DNA from: Bradyrhizobium sp. ISRA430
GTDB taxonomy: Bacteria; Pseudomonadota; Alphaproteobacteria; Rhizobiales; Xanthobacteraceae
NCBI RefSeq assembly: GCF_029909975.1
Contig: NZ_CP094516.1
Coordinates: 2,294,001 to 2,358,000, forward strand
Direction: 5' to 3'
Length of the DNA: 64,000 nucleotides
Positions within the stretch are counted from its first letter, which is position 1, and the number at the start of each line of letters is the position of its first letter. Both the position numbers and the translations under genes were made by a program. Positions 7,832 through 15,796 of the stretch are shown one piece after another. The notes beneath the pieces are model-generated. The model was not told the DNA's origin. It did not search any database and saw only the letters and a list, made by a program, of their open reading frames with translations.

Positions 7832-9154
7832 ATGATTTCCAGCACCGAGGGCGCTGTCACCGCCGCGCCCCTTCGTACCGGCTTCCGTTGGCTCCAGCTC
7901 GTCATGGGCATCGTCTGCATGGCGATGATCGCCAACCTGCAATATGGCTGGACGCTGTTCGTCGATCCGATCGACGCGGCCCACCATTGGGGACGCGCTG
8001 CGATCCAGCTCGCCTTCACCATCTTCGTCGTCACCGAGACCTGGCTCGTACCGGTCGAGGCGTGGTTCGTCGACAAGTACGGCCCGCGCATCGTCATCAT
8101 GTTTGGCGGCGTGATGATCGCGCTCTCATGGATTCTCAATTCCTACGCCAACAGCCTCACCCTGCTCTACGCGGCCGCGATCATCGGCGGCGTGGGCGCC
8201 GGCGCGGTGTACGGCACCTGTGTCGGCAACGCGCTGAAGTGGTTTCCGGACCGCCGCGGCCTTGCAGCCGGCGCGACCGCCGCGGGCTTTGGCGCAGGCG
8301 CTGCGATCACCGTGGTGCCGATCGCGACCATGATCGCATCGAGCGGCTATCAGAACGCGTTCTTCACCTTCGGCATCGGCCAGGGCCTGATCGTCTTCGT
8401 GCTCGCCTTCTTCATCCAGCCGCCGCGCATCGCGATCCCGCCGAAGAAGAAGCAGCTCAACCTGCCGCAGACCAAGATCGACTTCACCCCGCCGCAGGTG
8501 CTGCGCAGCCCTATTTTCTGGGTGATGTATCTCGTCTTCGTCATGGTCGCCTCCGGTGGCCTGATGACCGCGGCGCAGATCGCCCCGATCGCGCACGACT
8601 TCAAGATCGCCAATACGCCGGTGACGCTCGCCGGCTTCCAGATGGCGGCGCTGACCTTCGCGATCTCGCTCGACCGCATCTTCGACGGCTTCGGCCGCCC
8701 GTTCTTCGGCTTTGTCTCCGACACGATCGGCCGCGAGCACACCATGTTCATCGCGTTCGGCACGGCTGCCTTGATGCTGCTGACGCTGTCGGCCTACGGT
8801 CACATTCCGGTGGTGTTCGTGCTGGCGACCGCGGTTTACTTCGGCGTGTTCGGCGAGATCTACTCGCTATTCCCGGCAACCTGCGGCGACACCTTTGGCT
8901 CGAAGTTCGCCACCACCAACAACGGCATGCTCTACACCGCGAAGGGCACCGCGTCGCTGCTGGTGCCGCTGGCGAGCGTGATCTCGGCGACCTACGGCTG
9001 GAAGGCCGTGTTCGTGGTCGCGGTGGCGCTGAACGCCACGGCCGCGCTGATGGCACTGTTCGTGATCAAGCCGCTGCGCCGCTCCTTCATCCTCGGCAAG
9101 GAAGCCGAGAGCGCCGATACCGCGACGAGCACCGCAAAGACCGAGACGGCGTAG
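7832..9154 (+). CDS. MFS transporter, oxalate:formate antiporter (OFA) family, copy 2
   Basis: 440 aa from the ATG at 7832, preceded by GGGAGGTTGTTG; the frame reads further upstream but runs through the operator. It has the same hallmarks as copy 1: NLQYGWTLFVDPID, TWLVPVEAWFVDKYGPR, GTCVGNALKWFPDRRGLAAG, GEIYSLFPATCGDTFG. About 12 membrane segments, with a hydrophilic C-terminal tail rich in T, A and E that copy 1 lacks. The two genes are separated by a terminator and each has its own operator-like site, so they are separately controlled paralogs rather than an operon. Confidence 0.9.
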   Translation: MISSTEGAVTAAPLRTGFRWLQLVMGIVCMAMIANLQYGWTLFVDPIDAAHHWGRAAIQLAFTIFVVTETWLVPVEAWFVDKYGPRIVIMFGGVMIALSWILNSYANSLTLLYAAAIIGGVGAGAVYGTCVGNALKWFPDRRGLAAGATAAGFGAGAAITVVPIATMIASSGYQNAFFTFGIGQGLIVFVLAFFIQPPRIAIPPKKKQLNLPQTKIDFTPPQVLRSPIFWVMYLVFVMVASGGLMTAAQIAPIAHDFKIANTPVTLAGFQMAALTFAISLDRIFDGFGRPFFGFVSDTIGREHTMFIAFGTAALMLLTLSAYGHIPVVFVLATAVYFGVFGEIYSLFPATCGDTFGSKFATTNNGMLYTAKGTASLLVPLASVISATYGWKAVFVVAVALNATAALMALFVIKPLRRSFILGKEAESADTATSTAKTETA

Positions 9155-9181
9155 CGACCACACGCCTTTTGCATCGGTCGG

Positions 9182-9213
9182 AAAGGGGCGCTGCACGGCG
9201 CCCCTTTTCTTTT
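9182..9213 (+). terminator. Rho-independent terminator after MFS copy 2
   Basis: AAAGGGGCGC (9182-9191) pairs with GCGCCCCTTT (9198-9207) around a 6-base loop, and the T-rich tail TTTTCTTTT follows. Confidence 0.9.
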
Positions 9214-9283
9214 GCCCCGCGCTCGCGCGCGAAAACGTCAATATTGCTGCCGCAAGATTTTTCGGATCAACCAAATCCAGCGC

Positions 9284-9312
9284 TTGACGCTTGGCATAAT
9301 GTATACCAGAAT
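9284..9312 (+). promoter_or_regulatory. Promoter with embedded operator, CBS-domain gene
   Basis: TTGACG (9284-9289) and CAGAAT (9307-9312) with 17-base spacing. The spacer contains TTGGCATAATGTATACC, the best match to the site upstream of MFS copy 1. The CBS start codon is 32 bases downstream. Confidence 0.6.
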
Positions 9313-9343
9313 TTCACCCATACATTCACCCAGGGAGGTTGCA

Positions 9344-9769
9344 ATGCTGGTCGGAGACATTCTGCGCAAGAAGACGTCGCGCGTTGTGACGGTGCGGATG
9401 AACGAGACGGTGGGTATCGCCGCCAAGCTGATGCGCGCCAACAACATCAGCGCGCTGGTGGTCAAGGACGTCGTCCGCTCGGAAGGCAACACCGCGGTCG
9501 GCATGTTCACCGAGCGTGACGTGGTGCGCGCCATCGCCGAGCACGGCGCGAACGGTGTCAACATCAAGGTCTCGCAGCTCGTCTCGGTGCAGCAGCTCGT
9601 CTCCTGCACATCGAGCGACACGATCGAGCACGTCCGTCACCTGATGAACCGGCACCACATCCGCCACCTGCCGGTGATCGACGATTACAGCCTCGTCTCG
9701 GTCATCAGCATGCGCGACATTGCGGCCGCCGTCGACGAAGCCGCCAACTCTACGCCGCAAGCGGCCTAG
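9344..9769 (+). CDS. Two-CBS-domain protein
   Basis: 141 aa, with the start after CAGGGAGGTTGCA; an upstream in-frame extension of 44 codons crosses the promoter and is rejected. CBS1 spans about residues 5-65 (VRMNETVGIAAKLMRANNISALVV, then GMFTERDVVRAI) and CBS2 about 75-135 (SSDTIEHVRHLMNRHHIRHLPVI, then SVISMRDIAAAV). The protein is a stand-alone Bateman module, which typically senses adenosine nucleotides and acts on partner proteins. Its promoter resembles that of the first OFA transporter, so it is probably made under the same conditions. The partner is unknown. Confidence 0.9.
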   Translation: MLVGDILRKKTSRVVTVRMNETVGIAAKLMRANNISALVVKDVVRSEGNTAVGMFTERDVVRAIAEHGANGVNIKVSQLVSVQQLVSCTSSDTIEHVRHLMNRHHIRHLPVIDDYSLVSVISMRDIAAAVDEAANSTPQAA

Positions 9770-9802
9770 AGCCGCCGCACCATTCCCCTGTGACTTCCGG
9801 CC

Positions 9803-9826
9803 CCGGCTCGGATCTGTCCGAGCCGG
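9803..9826 (+). terminator. Strong hairpin after the CBS gene
   Basis: CCGGCTCGGA (9803-9812) and TCCGAGCCGG (9817-9826) form a perfect 10-bp stem with a TCTG loop. The downstream sequence (ACCGGGCCTTGTCG) has no real T-run, so termination is plausible but not certain. Confidence 0.55.
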
Positions 9827-9880
9827 ACCGGGCCTTGTCGTGCCCAGAAAACCCGTTCCTGCTCCCCTCGCGAGGATTTC

Positions 9881-10900
9881 ATGAAGATCTGCATCTACGG
9901 CGCCGGCGCGATCGGCGGATATCTCGGTGTTCAGCTCGCGCGCGCAGGCGCCGACGTCAGCCTGGTCGCGCGCGGTGCCCATCTCGCCGCGATGCGCGAA
10001 CGCGGTCTCACGCTGCTCGCCGGCGGCGAGGAACATGTCGTGCATCCCCGCTGCACCGACAACGCCGCCGAGCTCGGCGTGCAGGACTACGTCATCATCA
10101 CGCTGAAGGCACATTCGATCACCGGCGTGATCGAGAAGATGCAGCCGCTGCTCGGACCGCACACCCGCATCATCACCGCGGTCAACGGCATCCCCTATTG
10201 GTACTTCTACAAGCACGGCGGGCAATACGAGAACTCGACGCTGGAGAGCATCGACGCCGGCGGCCGGCAGTGGCGCGAGCTCGGACCCGAACGCGCCATC
10301 GGCTGCATCGTCTATCCCGCGACCGAGATCGAGGCGCCCGGTGTGATCCGCCACGTCTACGGCAACAATTTTCCGCTCGGCGAGCCCTCCGGCGAGATCA
10401 CGTCGGACGTGCAGCGCCTCGCCGATCTCTTCGTCGAAGCCGGCATGAAAGCGCCCGTTCTCGACAACATCCGCGACGAGATCTGGCTAAAGCTCTGGGG
10501 CAACGTCTGCTTCAACCCGATCAGCGCGCTCACCCACGCAACCCTCGACGTGATCTGCACCGATCCCGCCACCCGCGCGCTGTCGCGCGCGATCATGCTG
10601 GAGGCGCAGACCATCGCCGAGACCTTTGGCGTCAAATTCCGCGTCGACGTCGAGCGCCGCATCGAGGGCGCCCGCAAGGTCGGCGCGCACAAGACCTCGA
10701 TGCTGCAGGACCTCGAGCGCGGCCGCCCGATGGAGATCGACCCGCTCGTGACCGTGGTCCAGGAGATGGGCCGCCTGACCGGCATCGCCACGCCCGCGCT
10801 CGACTCGGTGCTGGCAATGGTCACCCAGCGCGCCCGCATCGCAGGCCTCTATGACGGCGTCTCCGCGCCGACCGATCCTCGCGCGCTGGCGGTGGCGTGA
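9881..10900 (+). CDS. 2-dehydropantoate 2-reductase family protein (ketopantoate reductase-like)
   Basis: 339 aa. The Rossmann glycine motif GAGAIGGYLG is at residues 7-16. The C-terminal helical domain contains EIWLKLWGNVCFNPISALT, which carries the conserved Lys and Asn of the ApbA/PanE family, and RPMEIDPLV. The enzyme would reduce a 2-oxo acid with NADPH. Many bacteria carry several such paralogs outside pantothenate synthesis. The FAH-family gene overlapping its stop codon suggests a role in degrading an organic acid rather than in coenzyme A synthesis. Confidence 0.85.
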   Translation: MKICIYGAGAIGGYLGVQLARAGADVSLVARGAHLAAMRERGLTLLAGGEEHVVHPRCTDNAAELGVQDYVIITLKAHSITGVIEKMQPLLGPHTRIITAVNGIPYWYFYKHGGQYENSTLESIDAGGRQWRELGPERAIGCIVYPATEIEAPGVIRHVYGNNFPLGEPSGEITSDVQRLADLFVEAGMKAPVLDNIRDEIWLKLWGNVCFNPISALTHATLDVICTDPATRALSRAIMLEAQTIAETFGVKFRVDVERRIEGARKVGAHKTSMLQDLERGRPMEIDPLVTVVQEMGRLTGIATPALDSVLAMVTQRARIAGLYDGVSAPTDPRALAVA

Positions 10901-11685
10901 TGGCTGGCGCGGTGACCAAATGGCTGCGCTTCCGCCATGGCGGCGCGACCGGCTTCGGCACGCTGACGCCATCAGGCATCAGCGTGCATGACGGCGAGAT
11001 GTTCGGCCGCAATGCGCCGAACGGCAAGACGCTGGCGCTGACCGAGGTCGAGCTGTTCGCTCCTTGCGCGCCCAGCAAGATCGTCGCGCTGTGGAATAAT
11101 TTTCATGCGCTCGCGGCCAAGCTCAACCAGCCCGAGCCGCCGGAGCCGCTCTATCTCTTGAAGGCCACCACCAGTGTCGCCGCGCCCGGCGCGGTGATCC
11201 GCCGTCCCTCCTATTACGACGGCAAGACGACCTATGAGGGCGAGCTCGGCATCGTCGTCGGCAAGACCTGCGCGCGCGTCTCCCCGGCCGAGGCCGGCGC
11301 CTTCATCTTCGGCTACACCTGCGTCAACGACATCACCGCCAACGACATCCTGACCCGCGATCCCACCTTCGCCCAATGGGCGCGCGCCAAGGGCATCGAC
11401 GATTACGGCCCGTTCGGCCCGGTGATCGCGACCGGCCTCGATCCAGCAAAGCTCGTGGTGCGCACCATCCTCAACGGCGCGGAGCGGCAGAACTATCCGA
11501 TATCGGACATGATCTTCAGCGCGCAGGAGCTGGTCAGCAAGATCTCGCACGACATGACGCTGCTGCCCGGCGACCTCATCGCCGTCGGCACGTCCGTTGG
11601 CGTCGGCGTGATGAAGGAGCCGGTGAATACGGTGACGGTCGCGATCGAGGGTATCGGCGAGCTGACCAACGAGTTTCGGCTGTAG
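10900..11685 (+). CDS. Fumarylacetoacetate hydrolase (FAH) family protein
   Basis: 261 aa. The ATG at 10900 overlaps the preceding stop in TGATG, showing translational coupling; a GTG one codon earlier is also possible. Family features are YEGELGIVVGK (metal-binding Glu residues), GYTCVNDITANDIL, and the C-terminal LLPGDLIAVGTSVGVGVMKEP. Members hydrolyse or decarboxylate C-C bonds in 2-hydroxydienoates, acylpyruvates or related acids with Mg. The exact substrate is undetermined; together with the upstream reductase it suggests a two-step acid catabolic module. Confidence 0.85.
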   Translation: MAGAVTKWLRFRHGGATGFGTLTPSGISVHDGEMFGRNAPNGKTLALTEVELFAPCAPSKIVALWNNFHALAAKLNQPEPPEPLYLLKATTSVAAPGAVIRRPSYYDGKTTYEGELGIVVGKTCARVSPAEAGAFIFGYTCVNDITANDILTRDPTFAQWARAKGIDDYGPFGPVIATGLDPAKLVVRTILNGAERQNYPISDMIFSAQELVSKISHDMTLLPGDLIAVGTSVGVGVMKEPVNTVTVAIEGIGELTNEFRL

Positions 11686-11732
11686 CCGCGACGGCGGAGA
11701 ATTCTACCGTCATTATCGCGCCCTCTCCTCCT

Positions 11733-11763
11733 CGTCATGGCCGGGCTTGTCCCGGGCATGACG
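11733..11763. repeat. Short palindromic intergenic element, family C
   Basis: CGTCATGGCCGGG and CCCGGGCATGACG form an interrupted palindrome. The word CCCGGGCATGACG also occurs in the element at 15555-15670. It lies in the 292-bp space between the FAH gene and the PIGK-repeat peptide gene. Confidence 0.65.
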
Positions 11764-11977
11764 TGCTTACGACGGGCCGTCAAAAAGGACGGCGCAGCAA
11801 GGACTGAACCATCCTGCATGCTGCGCAGAAGCCACACCTCCCGCTCGCCGGACATATGCCGCCAACATGTCCCGCGGGCGCCGCACTGTGGACGCATTCC
11901 GACGCCCATCTGTGTGGCGTGTCTGGGGGGCACGGCAGGTCATGCCCGTGCTTGGACTAACCTTCAGGGGAGTCACT

Positions 11978-12178
11978 GTGAAGAAGATTGTATTTGTCGT
12001 GGGCGCAACGCTTGCCCTGGTGACGGTCGCGAACGCCGCGGATTTGCCGCGTCGGCAGCCCGTGCCCGTCTATCCGCAGCAGGGGCCGGCTCCGATCGGC
12101 AAGATGCCGATTGGCAAGAGCCCGGTTGGCAAAGCCCCGATCGGCAAGGCGCCCGGCCCGGTCGCGGCGCGCTACTGA
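11978..12178 (+). CDS. Secreted 66-aa peptide with tandem PIGK repeats
   Basis: A GTG start after CAGGGGAGTCACT. Residues 1-20 form a clean Sec signal peptide (MKKIVFVVGATLALVTVANA, cleavage before ADLP). The mature part of about 46 residues is Pro/Gly/Lys-rich and carries four tandem pentapeptides: PIGKM, PIGKS, PVGKA and PIGKA. It is basic, lacks cysteine and is probably unstructured in the periplasm. Function unknown. It lies 57 bases before the next secreted-protein gene on the same strand and may be cotranscribed with it. Confidence 0.75.
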   Translation: MKKIVFVVGATLALVTVANAADLPRRQPVPVYPQQGPAPIGKMPIGKSPVGKAPIGKAPGPVAARY

Positions 12179-12235
12179 CGCGCCGGCATTGCAGCGCTCA
12201 ATCTGAGTGAACGGCCGACAGTCGAGGGGCAGAGC

Positions 12236-12889
12236 GTGACGAACAAGTCTTATCGACCGGGATCCTGCCTGATCGCGGGGTTGGCCCTCGCGGCCATGAT
12301 CTCGTGCACGATGCCATCGGTTTCGGCCCACGAAGCGAACAAGCGCATCGCCGATGCGAATGCGCTTGTCTCGAACGACCCCGGATCGCAGCCGGCACCG
12401 CAATCGACGAGACGCTCTGTCGCGCGAGCGGAGAAAGGCCCCTACTACGTCGATTTCCGTGCCCGTACGGCCGCGAGCTGGGGCCACGCCTTCGTCTGGT
12501 ACGGCAAGACCAGCGAGCGCGCCGTCGAGGTCGCGGGCCTCACGCCGGCCGGCGACACGTTCGCCTACGTGCTCGGCCACCTCACCTGGGTGCCCTCCGA
12601 GACCGGCGCGAGCTATGGCGATCTCGATCCGGAGTATTTGACCGCGAGCTATCGCGTCTACCTGAACGAAGCCGACGCCAAGCGCGTGTTTGCCTATATC
12701 AAGCACTTGCAGGCCACGTCGCCGGTCTGGAATGCCGAGACCACCAACTGTACCGGCTTCATCGGCGACATCGCGGAGTTCATGGGATTGAAGGTCCCCT
12801 ACCGCTGGCAGCGCCCGGAAAACTTCGTCAACCGCCTCAAGGAAATGAACGGCGGCCGCCAGATCGTGCGCCTGTCGGCGGAGCAGTAG
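12236..12889 (+). CDS. Secreted protein with papain/NlpC-like Cys-His pattern
   Basis: 217 aa with a GTG start after GAGGGGCAGAG. It has an N-terminal signal peptide of about 31 residues (ending PSVSA before HEANK). The mature domain contains ASWGHAFVWYGKTSE, with a conserved-looking His, and TTNCTGFIGDIAEFMGL, with a Cys in an NCxGF setting, then PYRWQRPENFVNRL. A single Cys beside Gly-Phe with a WGHAF His motif is reminiscent of papain-fold periplasmic hydrolases or amidases. The family assignment is tentative and activity unproven. It may be in an operon with the PIGK peptide gene. Confidence 0.65.
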   Translation: MTNKSYRPGSCLIAGLALAAMISCTMPSVSAHEANKRIADANALVSNDPGSQPAPQSTRRSVARAEKGPYYVDFRARTAASWGHAFVWYGKTSERAVEVAGLTPAGDTFAYVLGHLTWVPSETGASYGDLDPEYLTASYRVYLNEADAKRVFAYIKHLQATSPVWNAETTNCTGFIGDIAEFMGLKVPYRWQRPENFVNRLKEMNGGRQIVRLSAEQ

Positions 12890-12901
12890 CTTTCGACGCG
12901 C

Positions 12902-12988
12902 AGCCCGGATCGAGCGCAGCGAAATCCGGGACCGGCATCGCCCGCTGCACGCGCACCCCGGATTACGCTTCGCTCCATCCGGGCTACG
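12902..12988. repeat. Palindromic intergenic element, family D
   Basis: AGCCCGGATCGAGCGCAGCG followed by AAATCCGGG on the left pairs with CCCCGGATTACGCTTCGCTC and CATCCGGGCT on the right. I remember this element as common in Bradyrhizobium and Rhodopseudomonas. Together with the copy at 13029 it fills most of the gene-free stretch 12890-13342. Confidence 0.75.
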
Positions 12989-13028
12989 CATCGCAAAAGT
13001 CTTTCCGCCTCCCAATCACCTCTCGCTG

Positions 13029-13131
13029 TCATTGCCCGCGCAGGCGGGCAATCCAGTATTCCAGAGGCAGCGCAAGGATAGGGAGAAGCCGCGGCGTACT
13101 GGATACCCCGCCTTCGCGGGGTATGACGACG
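13029..13131. repeat. Palindromic intergenic element, family A (second copy)
   Basis: TCATTGCCCGCGCAGGCGGG and CAATCCAGTATTCC, then after about 45 bases TACTGGATACCCCGCCTTCG and CGGGGTATGACG. Same layout as 837-950, with compensating changes in the stems, which suggests the fold is conserved. The remaining bases to 13342 hold no recognised feature apart from the ribosome site of the next gene. Confidence 0.8.
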
Positions 13132-13258
13132 GAGTGTGGGAAAACGTTTTGCCCATCGTCGCGCAAACACCTGCCCGACCGACACCAATGCCCGCCCCAC
13201 GGAATCACCCTCACCCCTCGCATGATCGCCCTGCCCGCACCGCACGGCGCGGCAATAG

Positions 13259-14338
<1,080 letters not shown>

Positions 14339-14381
14339 GTCCCTGCAACAATCGGAGCGACGCTGGCCCCGGCGCCGAAGG

Positions 14382-14534
14382 TGCTCTCCCTCTCCCCGTC
14401 CTTACGGCGAGAGGGTCGGGGTGAGGGGCTATCTCCGCGATACCGGTAAGAGTGAGATTCGCGGAAGCTCCCCCTCACCCGGATCGCATCTTCCGATGCG
14501 ATCCGGCTCTCCCCGCACGCAGCGAGAGGCGAAG
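14382..14534. repeat. Palindromic intergenic element, family E
   Basis: CTCTCCCTCTCCCCGTCCTT, ACGGCGAGAGGGTCGGGGTG and AGGGGC, then after a spacer CCCCCTCACCCGGATCGCAT, with an internal perfect palindrome (GGATCGCATC / GATGCGATCC), ending CTCTCCCCGCACGCAGCGAG. A long multi-hairpin structure between two same-strand genes. Confidence 0.75.
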
Positions 14535-14583
14535 TGGCACCGCCGTCGCTTAAACAGGTTTATCAAGCGAGAAAGAGCAATAC

Positions 14584-15552
14584 ATGAAGGCTTACGTCTA
14601 CGGCCCTGATGGCGCTAGGATTTCCGACGTCGCTCAACCTACACCTAAAGGTTCACAGGTGCTGGTTCGCGTCCGCGCCTGCGGGCTGAACCGCGCCGAC
14701 ACCGGCATGCGCAAAGGCCATGCCCATGGCGCTGCCGGCGGCGTCGGCACCGTGCTCGGCATGGAATGGGCTGGCGAAGTCGCTGCGCTCGGCCCGGACG
14801 CCAAGGGCGTCAAGATCGGTGACCGCATCATGGGCTCCGGCGCCGCGGCCTTCGCCGAATACACGCTTGCCGATCACGGCCGCCTGTTCCGCGCGCCCTC
14901 CAACATGAATTTTGAGGAAGCCGCCAGCCTCCCCGTCGCGCTCGCGACCATGCACAACGCCGTCGTCACGGTCGGCGGCGTGCAGCCCGGGCAAGCCGTG
15001 CTGATCCAGGGCGCAAGCTCCGGCGTCGGCCTGATGGCGATGCAGATCGCCAAGCTCAAGGGCGCAAAACTCGTGATCGGTTCGTCGACGGACGCCTATC
15101 GCCGCGGCCGGCTGACCGACTACGGCGCGGATCTGGCGATCGACTCCTCCGACCCCGGCTGGGTCGACCAGGTGCTGAAGGCGACGAACGGCGAAGGCGT
15201 CGATCTCATTGTCGACCAGGTCTCGGGCAAGGTCGCCAACCAGAACCTCGCCGCGACCAAGGTCAAGGGTCGCATCGTCAATGTCGGCCGGCTCGGCGGC
15301 ACGCATGCCGACTTCAATTTCGACCTGCACGCGGCCCGCCGCATCAACTACATCGGCGTCACCTTCCGCACCCGCACCATCGAGGAGATTCGCGAGATCT
15401 TTGACGAGGTCAGGAAGGACATCTGGGGCGCAGTCGAGTCGCGCAAGCTGCAGCTTCCGATCGACAAGGTGTTTGCGTTCGACGACATCGACAGCGCATT
15501 CGAGCACATGGAAGCCAACAAGCATCTGGGGAAGATCGTCGTGACGGTGTGA
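14584..15552 (+). CDS. Medium-chain reductase, quinone-oxidoreductase type
   Basis: 322 aa. It has the MDR N-terminal GroES-like domain (VRVRACGLNRADTGMRKG, GMEWAGEVAALG, GDRIMGSGAAAFAEY) and a Rossmann domain with AVLIQGASSGVGLMAMQIAKLKGAKLV. There is no Zn-ligand Cys cluster, so it belongs to the zinc-independent quinone/enoyl reductase branch and uses NADPH. The C-terminal HMEANKHLGKIVVTV is typical. The substrate is unknown and no operon partner is adjacent. Confidence 0.9.
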   Translation: MKAYVYGPDGARISDVAQPTPKGSQVLVRVRACGLNRADTGMRKGHAHGAAGGVGTVLGMEWAGEVAALGPDAKGVKIGDRIMGSGAAAFAEYTLADHGRLFRAPSNMNFEEAASLPVALATMHNAVVTVGGVQPGQAVLIQGASSGVGLMAMQIAKLKGAKLVIGSSTDAYRRGRLTDYGADLAIDSSDPGWVDQVLKATNGEGVDLIVDQVSGKVANQNLAATKVKGRIVNVGRLGGTHADFNFDLHAARRINYIGVTFRTRTIEEIREIFDEVRKDIWGAVESRKLQLPIDKVFAFDDIDSAFEHMEANKHLGKIVVTV

Positions 15553-15554
15553 GC

Positions 15555-15670
15555 TATGGCCGGGCAAAAGCGCGAAGCGCGTCTTCGCCAAAATGACCCG
15601 GCCATCCACGCTGCTGCCGCGCGTGCATGCGGCCAGACGTGGATGCCCGGGACGAGCCCGGGCATGACGG
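15555..15670. repeat. Palindromic intergenic element, family C-like
   Basis: CTATGGCCGGGCAAAAGCGC, GAAGCGCGTCTTCGCC and AAAATGACCCGGCCATCCACG, then GTGGATGCCCGGGACGAGCC and CGGGCATGACGG. Nested hairpins separate the MDR gene from the CDF gene. Confidence 0.7.
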
Positions 15671-15796
15671 AGTTGGTGGCACTGCTCCCTTGCTCAACTC
15701 GGAAGATTTCGCAGCCGACCCGCTCCTGCAACTCACTTGCGACTAGACTTGTGCGCGGCGGCTTGATGTTCGCCTGCGGGCTGCTAAATCCCCGCC

